Shown: piece after piece, positions 1 through 8,775 of the stretch
Layout of the letters: each line of letters opens with the position of its first letter
Numbering within the stretch: the stretch's first letter is position 1
From: Streptomyces sp. NBC_00094
GTDB taxonomy: Bacteria > Actinomycetota > Actinomycetes > Streptomycetales > Streptomycetaceae
Assembly (NCBI RefSeq): GCF_026343125.1
Contig: NZ_JAPEMB010000001.1
Span: 6,019,501-6,083,500 of the forward strand
Direction: 5' to 3'
Length of the DNA: 64,000 nucleotides
Notes under the pieces: model-generated
Database searches by the model: none
Told to the model about the DNA's origin: nothing
Seen by the model: only the letters and a program-made list of their open reading frames with translations
Program-made: the position numbers and the translations under genes

Positions 1-294
1 CTGCTGCGGCTCGGCTCCGTCACCATCGAGCTGCCCACCCGGCGCGTCAGCGTCGACGGCGAGGCCGTCGCCCTGACCCGTAAGGAGTTCGACCTGCTCG
101 CGCTCCTCGCCCAGCGCCCCGGGGTCGTCTTCCGCCGCGAACAGATCATCAGCGAGGTCTGGCGCACCAGTTGGGAGGGGACCGGCCGCACCCTGGAGGT
201 GCACGTCGCCTCCCTGCGCTCCAAGCTGCGGATGCCCGCCCTGATCGAGACCGTGCGGGGCGTCGGCTACCGCCTGGTCGCCCCCGCCGCGTAA
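1..294 (+). CDS. OmpR-family response regulator, C-terminal part only
   Basis: This is the 3' end of a gene that starts before the window. The 97 visible codons are the DNA-binding winged helix of an OmpR/PhoB-type response regulator. The segment LTRKEFDLLALLAQRPG is the classic first helix region, followed by the recognition-helix segment RTLEVHVASLRSKL and the C-terminal hairpin GVGYRLV. The receiver domain lies outside the window. The histidine kinase gene begins 20 bases downstream on the same strand, so the two form a two-component pair. The target genes cannot be told from the sequence. Confidence 0.93.
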   Translation: MLRLGSVTIELPTRRVSVDGEAVALTRKEFDLLALLAQRPGVVFRREQIISEVWRTSWEGTGRTLEVHVASLRSKLRMPALIETVRGVGYRLVAPAA

Positions 295-313
295 CCCCCC
301 GGCAGGACCGCAC

Positions 314-1747
314 GTGCGCACCCGACTCCTCCCGCTGCTCATCGTCCTGATGGCCGGGGTCCTGCTGGCCCTCGGCTTCCCGCTCGCCGCCAGCCTCGCC
401 GCCTCCGAGCAGCAGCGGGTCGTCGTCGACCGGCTCGACGACGCCGCCCGCTTCGCCGCCCTCGCCCAGTTCGTCAGCGAGAGCAGCCCCGGCACCGACG
501 AGCGGCGCACCACGCTCAGAGGCGAACTCGCCAGCTATCACGACGTGTACGGCATCCGGGCCGGCGTCTTCTACCGTGACGACCGTGCCATGGCCGCCGC
601 CCCCGAGGACTGGACCGTCCCGTACGAGGGGGACGGCCGCCGCGCCTTCGGGGAGGCGCTCGTCGGGCGCCGCAGCCACGACCCGCCGCAGGTCTGGCCC
701 TGGCAGCGGCACGCGCGGCTCACCATCGCCTCCCCGGTCGTCCGGGACGGCGACGTCGTCGCCGTCGTCGTCACCGACTCGCCCACCGGGCAGCTCCGCT
801 CCCGCATCCTGCGCGGGTGGCTGCTGATCTTCGCGGGCGAGGCGGCCGCGATGCTGGTCGCCGTCGGCGCGGCCTTCCGGCTCACCGGCTGGGTTCTGCG
901 GCCGGTCCGCGTGCTCGACTCCGTCACCCACGACATCGCCACCGGGCGCATGAACTCCCGCGTCGCCGCGACCGGCGGACCGCCCGAACTGCGGCGTCTG
1001 GCCCTCTCGTTCAACGAGATGGCCGACAACGTCGAGGACGCGCTCGAACAGCAGCGGGCCTTCGTCGCCGACGCCTCCCACCAGTTGCGCAACCCGCTGG
1101 CCGCGCTGCTCCTGCGGATCGAACTCCTCGCCCTCGAACTCCCCGAGGGTAACGAGGAGATCGCCTCCGTACGCACCGAGGGCAAGCGCCTCGCGCAGGT
1201 CCTCGACGACCTCCTCGACCTGGCTCTCGCCGAGCACGTGGCCGCCGAGCTGCGGCTCACCGACGTCGGTGCGCTGGCGGCGGAGCGGGTCGCCTCCTGG
1301 CGGCCCGTCGCCGACGACAAGGGCGTCCTACTGACCGGGGAGTGCGGGGCGTACACGGGGTGGGCGGATCCGGTGGCCCTCTCCAGCGCCCTCGACGCGG
1401 TGATCGACAACGCGCTGAAGTTCACCCCGCCCGGCGAGGAGGTCACGGTCACGGTCTCGGTGCCGTCGGGCGGGGCGAGCGTCGACGTCGTCGTGGCCGA
1501 CCAGGGGCCCGGTCTCACCGAGGACGAGCTCGTCCGGGTCGGCGACCGGTTCTGGCGCTCCGGCCGGCACCAGAACGTGAAGGGCTCGGGGCTCGGCCTC
1601 TCCATCACGCGCGTCCTGCTGACGGCGGGCGGCGGCGGCCTCACGTTCGCGCCGAACGAGCCGCACGGCCTGCGGGTGACCGTCACCGTCCCCCGGCACG
1701 CCCCCGCGGAGCGGGACGGTCAGGGGTTCAGGGGTTCAGGGTTCTAA
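314..1747 (+). CDS. Sensor histidine kinase of a two-component system
   Basis: Membrane histidine kinase of 477 residues starting at GTG. There is a membrane segment at about residues 6-30, an extracytoplasmic sensor region of about 135 residues, and a second membrane segment at about 168-196. A HAMP linker follows, then a HisKA domain with the phospho-acceptor His256 in ASHQLRNPLAAL. The HATPase domain shows the N box DNALKF, the G1 box DQGPGL and the G2 box GSGLGLS. It probably autophosphorylates and passes phosphate to the regulator encoded just upstream. The last codons run into 8-base direct repeats (ggggttca), which give a short Gly/Phe-rich tail that is probably not functional. The stimulus is unknown. 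Confidence 0.93.
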   Translation: MRTRLLPLLIVLMAGVLLALGFPLAASLAASEQQRVVVDRLDDAARFAALAQFVSESSPGTDERRTTLRGELASYHDVYGIRAGVFYRDDRAMAAAPEDWTVPYEGDGRRAFGEALVGRRSHDPPQVWPWQRHARLTIASPVVRDGDVVAVVVTDSPTGQLRSRILRGWLLIFAGEAAAMLVAVGAAFRLTGWVLRPVRVLDSVTHDIATGRMNSRVAATGGPPELRRLALSFNEMADNVEDALEQQRAFVADASHQLRNPLAALLLRIELLALELPEGNEEIASVRTEGKRLAQVLDDLLDLALAEHVAAELRLTDVGALAAERVASWRPVADDKGVLLTGECGAYTGWADPVALSSALDAVIDNALKFTPPGEEVTVTVSVPSGGASVDVVVADQGPGLTEDELVRVGDRFWRSGRHQNVKGSGLGLSITRVLLTAGGGGLTFAPNEPHGLRVTVTVPRHAPAERDGQGFRGSGF

Positions 1748-1808
1748 GCGGCACGGGGATTCCGGAGTTCCGGAGTTCCGGAGTTCCGGGCTTCAGGGCT
1801 TCAGGGCT
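1724..1808. repeat. 8-base direct repeats between convergent genes
   Basis: The junction between the kinase gene and the minus-strand TAXI gene is built of several short 8-base repeats: ggggttca, then ttccggag three to four times, then ttcagggc twice. They cover the last codons of the kinase and the stop of the TAXI gene. They look like slippage products. I see no good terminator hairpin here. Confidence 0.75.
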
Positions 1809-2799
1809 TTACCGAGCGGTAGTAGCGGCGGGCGCCCTCGTGGAGGGTCAGGGGCTCGGTGTAGATGGCGGTCCGCAGGTCCACGAGCTGGGCCGGGTGG
1901 ACCTGCCTGCCGATGGCGTCACGGCTTCCGATCACGGTACGGGTGAAGCCCTCCACCATGCCCGGGTCGGCCTCGACGGTGGTGACCAGGAGGTTCGCCA
2001 CGGCCAGCGTCTCGACCGGCCGGCCTTCCTGCGCGTGCGCGTACGCGTCCGCCGGGATCACCGCCGACCGGTAGTGGCGGGTCGACTCGCCGCCGCCGTG
2101 CAGCCGGTCGACCAGGCTCGCGTCCAGCGGGATCAGCCGGATCGGGAAGCGCTCGGACAGGGTCTGCACGGCCTGGGTGGGCAACCCGCCCGACCAGAAG
2201 AAGGCGTCGAGGTCGCCGTTCTCCAGGTGCCCCGGCATCGTGTCGATGCCCGCCGCGACCGGCTGGATGTCCCGTATCGGCGTGAGGCCGGCCGCCGAGA
2301 GGACCCGGTCCGCGATCAGTCGCACGCCGGAGCCGTCCTGGCCGACGCCGACCCGCAGCCCCCGCAGGTCCTGCACCTTCTTGACCGGCGAGTCCTTGCG
2401 TACCACCAGCTGTACGTAGTCGTCGTACAGCCGGGCGCAGCCGCGCAGCCGATCGAAGCCGGGCTTGGTCTCGCGCTGGTACTGGGACACCGCGTCGGCC
2501 GTCGCGACGGTGAAGTCCGCCTCGCCCGAGGCGACCCGGGCCAGGTTCTGCTGGGAGCCCTCGCTGTCCTTCAGCGTTATCGACACCTCGGGAAGGTCCT
2601 CGGCGAGGGCCTGCTTGAGGAGCTTGCCGTACCGCTGGTAGACGCCGGTGGGGACACCCGTACTGAAGGTCACCGAGCCGCTGGGGACGGGGGTGCCGAA
2701 AGGAACCAGCCACCACACGAGCACCCCGCACACCGTGAGCAGCGCGGCCGACAGTGCCAGGACACGGCGGCGGGCGGCACGGGAGAGGGAGGCGAGCAT
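1801..2799 (-). CDS. TAXI family TRAP-type substrate-binding protein
   Basis: A 332-residue protein with an N-terminal membrane anchor or signal segment (about residues 12-33, Ala/Leu/Val-rich after an RRR motif). The body is a TAXI-type solute receptor: the start of the domain reads FSTGVPTGVYQRYGKLL, followed by the family-typical segments GSQQNLARVASGEADF and DLRGLRVGVGQDGSG. TAXI receptors normally deliver organic acids to a fused 4TM/12TM TRAP permease, but no permease gene lies next to it. It sits convergent to the two-component pair. Stand-alone TAXI proteins beside sensor kinases may act as ligand sensors for the kinase; that role is inference here. Confidence 0.85.
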   Translation of the reverse strand: MLASLSRAARRRVLALSAALLTVCGVLVWWLVPFGTPVPSGSVTFSTGVPTGVYQRYGKLLKQALAEDLPEVSITLKDSEGSQQNLARVASGEADFTVATADAVSQYQRETKPGFDRLRGCARLYDDYVQLVVRKDSPVKKVQDLRGLRVGVGQDGSGVRLIADRVLSAAGLTPIRDIQPVAAGIDTMPGHLENGDLDAFFWSGGLPTQAVQTLSERFPIRLIPLDASLVDRLHGGGESTRHYRSAVIPADAYAHAQEGRPVETLAVANLLVTTVEADPGMVEGFTRTVIGSRDAIGRQVHPAQLVDLRTAIYTEPLTLHEGARRYYRSVKP

Positions 2800-2913
2800 G
2801 GGGGCGATCCTGCCAGTTCACCGGCGCCGCTGGCCAGGGACGGCCGGTGTGAGGCATTCGCGCGGGGGCCGGCGAGGGCCCCCGCGCGAGGCCGGATGCT
2901 CCTCCGGGTGGCG

Positions 2914-4104
2914 TCAGTAGGCGAAGCCGGACTTGCCTGTCTTCGTCGTCGTGACGTGGGTGATGCCGCTGCCCGGCGGGAGGGCCACGGTGGTGCCCGT
3001 TCCCGTGGGCGCGGTCGTGGAGCCGTCGCCCAGCTGGGCGACCGCGTTGGCGCCCCAGCCGATCACCGAGCCGTCGTCCAGCGCGGCCAGGGTGAAGTCG
3101 GCGCCGCCGGCGATGTCCTGCACGCCCCTGAGGTGGTCCAGGACGACGGGGGTGGTGCGGTTGGCGTTCGTGCCGTCGCCGAGCTGCCGGTCGGTGTTCT
3201 TGCCCCAGCCGGCCAGGCTGCCGTCGTCGAGGACGGCGAAAGAGGACGCCGAGGTGGTGAAGATCCGGGCCACCGCGTCCAGGTAGGCGACGTCGACGGG
3301 CCTGGGCGCCTCGGTGACGGAGTCGTTGCCGACCTGGCCCTCGGTGTTCTTGCCCCAGGCCTTGATCGTGTTGTCGGCGGTCAGCGCGAGGACGTGGTCG
3401 CAGCCCACCGAGATGGCTTCGACGTCCTCGAGATCGGCGACCTTCTGCGGGGTCTCGCGGTTGGCGGTGCTGCCGGTGCCGAGCCGCCCGTTGGCGAAGG
3501 CGCCCCAGGTCCAGACCGTGCCGTCCTGACGCAGGGCGACGCTGAAGTCGCAGCCCGCGCCGACGTCCTTGACCTGGTCCAGGCTCTGGACGGGCATCGG
3601 TGTCTTGTGCGGGTTGGTGGTGTCCAGGCCGGTGCCCAGCTGCTTCGAGGCGTTGCTGCCCCAGGCGTAGACCCGGCCGCCCTTGACGGCGAGGACGTGG
3701 TTGAGGCCGGCGGAGACCTCGCTCACCCGGGAGAGGCCTGCGACGGTGGCCGGGAAGCTCTGGGCGGTCGTGGTGCCGTTGCCGAGCTGGCCGGTGGTGT
3801 TGGAGCCCCAGCTCTTGACGGTGCCGTCCTTGAGGAGGGCGACGGCGAAGGGGTTGGCGGCCGCGGCGACGCCACCGCCGCCTCCGGAGAGCTCACGGAC
3901 GTCGTCGCGGGTGATGCCGGTGACGGCGGTGGGGGTCTGCTGGGTGAGGACGGCACCGTTGCCGAGCTGGCCCTGGGCGTTCTCGCCCCAGGCGCGTACC
4001 CAGGGGTCGGTGCCGGCGGCGGCGTGGGCGGAGAGGCAGGGTGCGGCGAGGGCGGTGGCCGCCGTGAGGGCGGCGAGCAGGGTGATGCGCTGGCTGTGGT
4101 GCAT
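2914..4104 (-). CDS. Secreted RCC1/BLIP-II-like beta-propeller protein (copy 1)
   Basis: A 396-residue exported protein. The start is the ATG at 4104, which opens a signal peptide MHHSQRITLLAALTAATALA ending near the Ala-rich SAHAA site; frames extending further upstream are only the shadow of the neighbouring gene. About seven repeats of the RCC1 type follow, each centred on AWGxNxxGQLGNGT and ending in a segment such as GGGDFTLALxxDG. This pattern predicts a seven-bladed beta-propeller. Secreted RCC1-fold proteins of Streptomyces include the beta-lactamase inhibitor BLIP-II, but most relatives have no known role. It is the downstream member of three tandem homologues. The C-terminus KSGFAY is shared in form (KSSYAY, NTTYAY) by the other two. 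Confidence 0.9.
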   Translation of the reverse strand: MHHSQRITLLAALTAATALAAPCLSAHAAAGTDPWVRAWGENAQGQLGNGAVLTQQTPTAVTGITRDDVRELSGGGGGVAAAANPFAVALLKDGTVKSWGSNTTGQLGNGTTTAQSFPATVAGLSRVSEVSAGLNHVLAVKGGRVYAWGSNASKQLGTGLDTTNPHKTPMPVQSLDQVKDVGAGCDFSVALRQDGTVWTWGAFANGRLGTGSTANRETPQKVADLEDVEAISVGCDHVLALTADNTIKAWGKNTEGQVGNDSVTEAPRPVDVAYLDAVARIFTTSASSFAVLDDGSLAGWGKNTDRQLGDGTNANRTTPVVLDHLRGVQDIAGGADFTLAALDDGSVIGWGANAVAQLGDGSTTAPTGTGTTVALPPGSGITHVTTTKTGKSGFAY

Positions 4105-4118
4105 GGGGACCTTCCGGG

Positions 4119-5288
4119 TCAGTAGGCGTAGCTCGACTTGCCGGTGATGGGCGTCGAGACGCGGGTCGCGCCGCTGCCTGCGGGCAACGCGGTGACCGGG
4201 GTGGAGGAGCTGGTGGTGGTGGCGTCGCCGAGCTGGCCGGCCGCGTTCTCGCCCCAGGCGAGGACGGAGCCGTCGGAGCGGGCGGCCACGGTGTGCCCCC
4301 AGCCGCCGGCCATGTCGGTGACCTCGTCCAGACCGGGTACGGGGACCGGGGTGGTGCGGGAGGTGGTGGAGCCGTCGCCCAGCTGACCGTGGCCGTTCCA
4401 GCCCCAGGCACGGACCGAGCCGCCGTCGAGCACGGCGAAGCTGTGGTACCCGCAGCCGTGGATCCGGGCCACGCCGTCGAGCTGGTGCACTTCGACCGGC
4501 GAGGGTCCGACCTCGGTGCTGTCGTTGCCCAGCTGCCCCTGGGCGTTGTAGCCCCAGGCCCGCACGGTGCCGTCGGCGAGCCGGGCGAGCGCGTGGTTGC
4601 AGCCGCTCGCGATCTCCACGACGTCCGTGAGGCCGGGGACCCGTTGGGGGGTTTTCCGGTCGGTGGTGTCGCCGAGTCCGAGCTGCCCGCTGTGGGCACG
4701 GCCCCAGGTCCAGACGGTGCCGTCCTCCCGCAGGGCGACGGCGTGTTGGCAACCGGCGGCGACGTCCCTCACCTTGTCCAGGCTCTGGACCCGCACGGGT
4801 CGCGTGGCCGAGGTCGTGCCGCCGTCGCCGAGCTGGCCGTAGGTGTTGTCGCCCCAGGCGAGGACCCGCCCGCCCCGGACGGCGTAGGCGGCCTGGAAGC
4901 CGGCGGCGACCTCGGTGACTCCGGAGAGTCCGGCCACGGCGGCCGGGAAGGGCCGGTTCACGGTGGTGCCGTCGCCGAGCTGGCCCGCGAGGTTCCCGCC
5001 CCAGGACTGGACCGTGCCGTCGGCGAGGAGCGCCACGGCGAAGGCGTTGGCGGTGTTGTTCCCCCCGCCGGACAGCTCGCGCACGGAGGCGCGGGCGAGT
5101 CCCTGGACGGCAGCCGGGGTCTGCCGGTCGGCCGTGGTGCCGTTGCCGAGCTGGCCGCCCGCGTTCGCGCCCCAGGCCCGTACCCACGGTTCCCGTGGTT
5201 CTGCGGCGACGGCGGGTTGGGCGTGGGTCGCGGTGAGTGCCGCCAGGGCGAGGAGCGTGACGGCGCCCCTTGCGTATGCGTACGTCAT
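4119..5288 (-). CDS. Secreted RCC1/BLIP-II-like beta-propeller protein (copy 2)
   Basis: A 389-residue exported protein. It has a short signal peptide (first about 29 residues, ending AQPAVAA) and then RCC1-type repeats such as VRAWGANAGGQLGNGT, VQSWGGNLAGQLGDGT and VRAWGYNAQGQLGND. Conserved GGG/AAGCxHALA segments mark the blade ends. Only 14 bases separate its stop from the start of copy 1, so the two are in one transcript. Sequence identity to its neighbours is clear by eye but far from complete, which suggests an old duplication rather than a recent one. Surface-exposed or secreted; the partner is unknown. Confidence 0.9.
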   Translation of the reverse strand: MTYAYARGAVTLLALAALTATHAQPAVAAEPREPWVRAWGANAGGQLGNGTTADRQTPAAVQGLARASVRELSGGGNNTANAFAVALLADGTVQSWGGNLAGQLGDGTTVNRPFPAAVAGLSGVTEVAAGFQAAYAVRGGRVLAWGDNTYGQLGDGGTTSATRPVRVQSLDKVRDVAAGCQHAVALREDGTVWTWGRAHSGQLGLGDTTDRKTPQRVPGLTDVVEIASGCNHALARLADGTVRAWGYNAQGQLGNDSTEVGPSPVEVHQLDGVARIHGCGYHSFAVLDGGSVRAWGWNGHGQLGDGSTTSRTTPVPVPGLDEVTDMAGGWGHTVAARSDGSVLAWGENAAGQLGDATTTSSSTPVTALPAGSGATRVSTPITGKSSYAY

Positions 5289-5304
5289 GGGAGTACGCCC
5301 CCGC

Positions 5305-6564
5305 TCAGTACGCGTACGTCGTGTTGCCGCCCAGGGAGACGGCCATCGCCTTGATCGCCGAGCCCTCGGTGAGGATCCTCACCAACTCGTACTGCGAGTC
5401 CGTCGTGCCGTTGCCGAGCTGGCCCTCGCCGTTGTGGCCCCAGGTGAAGACGTCGTCCGCGGTGACCGCGACGCCGTGCCGGGCGCCCGCCGCGAGGTGC
5501 TGGACGCCCTCCAGGCGCGGGATCTCGACGGGGGCCGTGCGGTTGGTGCGGGAGACGTTGGCGTCGGAGGCCACGTCGCTCTCCAGGAGCTGGCCGTACT
5601 GGTTGTTGCCCCAGCCCCAGACGTGGCTGTCGCTCGTCCGCACGTAGTTGTGGTGGGCGCCGGCCTCGATGTCCGAGACGCCCTCGACCCAGTCGACGTC
5701 GACGGGGACGGTGGAGGACTTGGTGGAGGAGTTGCCGAGCTGGCCGTAGAGGTTGTAGCCCCAGGACTTGACGGTGTCGTCGGCGGTCAGCGCGAGGGCG
5801 TGGTGGCAGCCGGCGTCGATCTCCACGATGTTCTCCAGGCCCAGTACCTGTCGGGGTACGGAGCTGGTGGCGCGGTTGCCGGTGCCGAGCTGGCCGTGGA
5901 TGCCGCGGCCCCAGGCGTACACCTTGCCGTTCTCCAGGAGGGCGAGGCTGAAGTCGCAGCCGGCCGAGATCTGCTTGACCCTGGGCATGCCCTGGACGCG
6001 GTCGGGGACGGTGCGGCTGTCGCCGGTGCGGTTGTTGCCGAGCTGTCCGTAGGAGTTGTCGCCCCAGGAGTAGACCTGACCGGAGGTGTCGAGGGCGAGG
6101 GCGTGCTTTCCGCCCGCCGCGACGTCCTTGATGTTGTTCAGCCGCGGGACGGTGGTGGGCACGGTCTGGTTGGTGTTGCCGCCGTTGCCGAGCTGGCCCG
6201 AGGAGTTGTGGCCCCAGGACTTGACCGTCTTGTCCGTACGGGCGAGGGCGAAGGAGTCGGACGAGGAGGTGCCGCCGGCCGAGAGCTGGTCGACGTCGCC
6301 GCGGAAGAGACTGGTGACGGAGGCGGGGCTGAGGCTGTCGCTCAGGGTGCCGTTGCCGAGCTGGCCGGTGCGGCCCGCGCCCCAGCTCAGCACGGTCGGG
6401 TTTCCCTCGTTGGCCGTCGCGGCCGGGGCCAGGGCCGGTACGGCGGCGAGGGCGGTGGCCGCCGCGAGGACGGCCGCGGCGAACGTCCGGCCGCGCAGCG
6501 CGGCGGGGACGGGCAGGGGGCCGCGCAACGGAGTGCGCGTGGGGGTGCGTCGTGAACGGGACAT
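5305..6564 (-). CDS. Secreted RCC1/BLIP-II-like beta-propeller protein (copy 3)
   Basis: A 419-residue exported protein and the first gene of the RCC1 operon. I choose the ATG at 6564 because a good ribosome site (gaaggagag) lies just upstream; the frame stays open for 61 more codons but those are Arg/Pro-rich and lack a signal. The N-terminus has basic residues (SRSRRTPTRTP), then a long Ala-rich hydrophobic stretch ending near PAATANEG. RCC1-type blades follow: LSWGAGRTGQLGNGT, VKSWGHNSSGQLGNGG, VYSWGDNSYGQLGNN and others. The gap to copy 2 is 16 bases. No enzyme motif is visible; the role is probably binding. Confidence 0.9.
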   Translation of the reverse strand: MSRSRRTPTRTPLRGPLPVPAALRGRTFAAAVLAAATALAAVPALAPAATANEGNPTVLSWGAGRTGQLGNGTLSDSLSPASVTSLFRGDVDQLSAGGTSSSDSFALARTDKTVKSWGHNSSGQLGNGGNTNQTVPTTVPRLNNIKDVAAGGKHALALDTSGQVYSWGDNSYGQLGNNRTGDSRTVPDRVQGMPRVKQISAGCDFSLALLENGKVYAWGRGIHGQLGTGNRATSSVPRQVLGLENIVEIDAGCHHALALTADDTVKSWGYNLYGQLGNSSTKSSTVPVDVDWVEGVSDIEAGAHHNYVRTSDSHVWGWGNNQYGQLLESDVASDANVSRTNRTAPVEIPRLEGVQHLAAGARHGVAVTADDVFTWGHNGEGQLGNGTTDSQYELVRILTEGSAIKAMAVSLGGNTTYAY

Positions 6565-7233
6565 GGCTCTGCTCTCCTTCGACGGGGACATACGGGAGCG
6601 CGGCGTCCGGCGGGTGCCGTCCGCGTCCGCGGGGTGGGCGGAGGCGGACGGGGGCCGGGCGCGGGTCATGCGAACACGGGTGCCGGGCCCCTTGGGCATG
6701 GGACGCCCACGGCCGGTGCGACGACCGGGACGGGCCGTCGGGCACATGAGCAGACTGTCCGAGAATGATCACTGCGGCGAGCCGACGCGGCTGAAACACC
6801 CGTCTGACGGACGCCCGTTCGGGGTTGGGCTCCGGGGGCGCATTCGCCCGCGGCGCACGCCCTGAGGGGTGTGTCGGCGGGTGGCCCCGGCGGGCCGCCG
6901 AACGGCGGCGGCCGGGGGAGTGGGGGGCCGTTCCGGGTGCGGCCTCCAGCCCTCACGCGAGCACCCCGGATTCCCTACGAACGGGTGGACCGGTGAGCCC
7001 GGGGCGCCGCCCCCGAACTCCTCTCCGTCACCCCCTCCGAAGGGTCCCGAGTGCGCTCCGCCGAAGCGGTGAGCGGGCCCTGTCGAGTGCGCCGCGCCGT
7101 GTGTCCTGCCGTGGCGCCGGGGCCCCGACGGTTAGCGTCGGAAAGCGCTCGGTGATCTTGAGGGCAGTCCCCTGTCCGCCCCTGGCGTCCCCAACCGAGC
7201 GCACCAACTCACCCCTGTCCCAAGGGAGTTCCC
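6565..7233. other. 669-base gene-free divergent spacer
   Basis: The space between the RCC1 operon (minus) and the secreted-protein operon (plus). Short open frames on both strands have codon use unlike the neighbours and match nothing I recognise. It presumably holds the divergent promoters of both exported-protein operons. I could not identify convincing -35/-10 pairs or repeats. Confidence 0.6.
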
Positions 7234-7740
7234 GTGCCCGTATCCAAGGCTTCGCCGAGGCGTGCGCTGAGCGCCGCCGTCCTGGCCTCCGCCCTCGCCT
7301 CTGCCCTGGCCCTCACGCTGAGCCCGGTCCTGGCCCCCGTCGCGTACGGCGCCGAGTGTCAGCCGGAGGACCAGGCCTGCAAGGACAAGGAGACCAACGC
7401 CGCGGAGGCGAAGGAGGTCGAGGAGCAGCAGAAGAAGACCCAGGAGGCGGCCGGCCAGGCCGACAAGGACATCAAGAAGATCGGCAAGGACCTGGAGGAG
7501 TGCCCGCCCGGCTCCAGCTCCTGCATGGAGAAGCTGGCCGGCAAGGGAGGCCGCGAGGAGGACGGCCTCGCGGACATGAGCACCACCATCTCCACGAACG
7601 AGCCGGAACCCGCCGCCAACGCCGCCCAGGCCGTCGAGTCCACCTGCGCGGCCTTCCCGGCCTCCCTCCCGCAGGGTTCGAGCGATCCGGGGCAGTCCCC
7701 CTTCCCGGCCTCCCAGCTCTGCTCGATGCTCGGCTCCTGA
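7234..7740 (+). CDS. Small secreted coiled-coil protein of unknown function
   Basis: A 168-residue exported protein with a GTG start and a strong ribosome site (aagggag). The signal peptide covers about residues 1-39, ending VAYGA. The mature part begins with a Cys pair (ECQPEDQACKD), then a Lys/Glu/Ala-rich stretch (about residues 50-85) that should form a helix or coiled coil. Further Cys pairs follow (LEECPPGSSSCME, then ESTCAAF and SQLCSM). Six cysteines in an exported protein suggest disulfides. It is the first gene of a run of three exported proteins, 47 bases before the next start. I do not recognise the family. Confidence 0.8.
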   Translation: MPVSKASPRRALSAAVLASALASALALTLSPVLAPVAYGAECQPEDQACKDKETNAAEAKEVEEQQKKTQEAAGQADKDIKKIGKDLEECPPGSSSCMEKLAGKGGREEDGLADMSTTISTNEPEPAANAAQAVESTCAAFPASLPQGSSDPGQSPFPASQLCSMLGS

Positions 7741-7787
7741 CTCCTCCCCGCCGTCCCGCGCACCCTCCCCGAAAGGGGTACCTCGTC

Positions 7788-8756
7788 ATGCCTCCGCGCC
7801 GTCCCCGCGCCGCCCGCCTGTCCGCCCTCGCCCTCGGGCTCACCGCGCCCCTCGCCCTCCTCGCCCCGCCCGCCCTCGCCACGGCCGAGGAACCGGCCGG
7901 CGAGCCCCCCGCCGCTCCCGTCGCCCGCGCCGTCACCGCCGACGGCCGCCCGGCGAAGATCGCCGACGTCCTGGAGTACTGCGGGACGAAGCGCACGGCC
8001 TGCTCGTTCGCGATCGACCCCAAGGCCGGCCGCGAGTACGCCACCGCCGTCAAGTCCCTCGGCAACGCCGTCGTCAACTGCACCACGAGCGACATGGGCG
8101 TCGACCGGACCGTCACCCTGAAGACCGGCAGCACCGACAACATCGGCGGCGAGATCTCCGGCACGATCACCGCCGAGGGCACGGTCAGCGCCTCCGGCGA
8201 GGTCACCACCAACCTCTCCCAGGAGATCAGCACCACCCACAAGACGCCGGACCTCAGCAAGGGGCCCACCTCCGAGGCGGGCACCAAGACCACCGTCGGG
8301 GGCGGCGGCAAGGTGGCCGGCTCGCTGAGCGCGAAACTCGCCTTCGAGGCCGCCTTCAAGGCCACCTACTCCAAGTCCTGGACGATCGAGAACACCGAGG
8401 AGACGGTCTACAAGACCACCGTCAAGCCGTACGACATGCTCGTCTTCGGCGCCAGCGCCTCCATGCGGCGCGTGGTCGGCAACCTCGTCACGGACACCGG
8501 GCGGAAGATCCTCAACGTGAGCGTGGACAGCCCCTCCATGGTCAACAGCAGCACCTTCGTCGCCCAGACGTACGCCGTCCCCGACAAGCTCTGCGGCCGC
8601 AAGCGCCCCGCCGGTGACACCGCCGGCGACGGCGACAACACGTCGCCCACGCCGCCCGGTCTCGTGCGCTCCGTGCGTGAGGTGCCGGCCGCCCGGGCGG
8701 TACCCCTGGGCGCCGAACCGAAGCGCGAAGTCGTCCTGTCGTCCCACGGTTCCTGA
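7788..8756 (+). CDS. Secreted beta-rich protein, possibly aerolysin-like
   Basis: A 322-residue exported protein. The ATG at 7788 follows a weak aaagggg ribosome site and opens a signal peptide ending near PPALATA. The middle is dominated by alternating Ser/Thr/Gly and hydrophobic residues (GTITAEGTVSASGEVTTN, GGGGKVAGSLSAKLAFEAAF), then a strand-rich region SKSWTIENTEETVYKTTVKP. That layout resembles the pore-forming domain of aerolysin/ETX-MTX2-type proteins, but this is pattern-based inference. A segment with CSF...Y..A...G.AVVNCT reappears in the next gene, so the two are divergent relatives. The stop is 19 bases before the next start. It could equally be a structural exoprotein. Confidence 0.7.
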   Translation: MPPRRPRAARLSALALGLTAPLALLAPPALATAEEPAGEPPAAPVARAVTADGRPAKIADVLEYCGTKRTACSFAIDPKAGREYATAVKSLGNAVVNCTTSDMGVDRTVTLKTGSTDNIGGEISGTITAEGTVSASGEVTTNLSQEISTTHKTPDLSKGPTSEAGTKTTVGGGGKVAGSLSAKLAFEAAFKATYSKSWTIENTEETVYKTTVKPYDMLVFGASASMRRVVGNLVTDTGRKILNVSVDSPSMVNSSTFVAQTYAVPDKLCGRKRPAGDTAGDGDNTSPTPPGLVRSVREVPAARAVPLGAEPKREVVLSSHGS

Positions 8757-8775
8757 CACCGGAGGAGTTCCCGCC

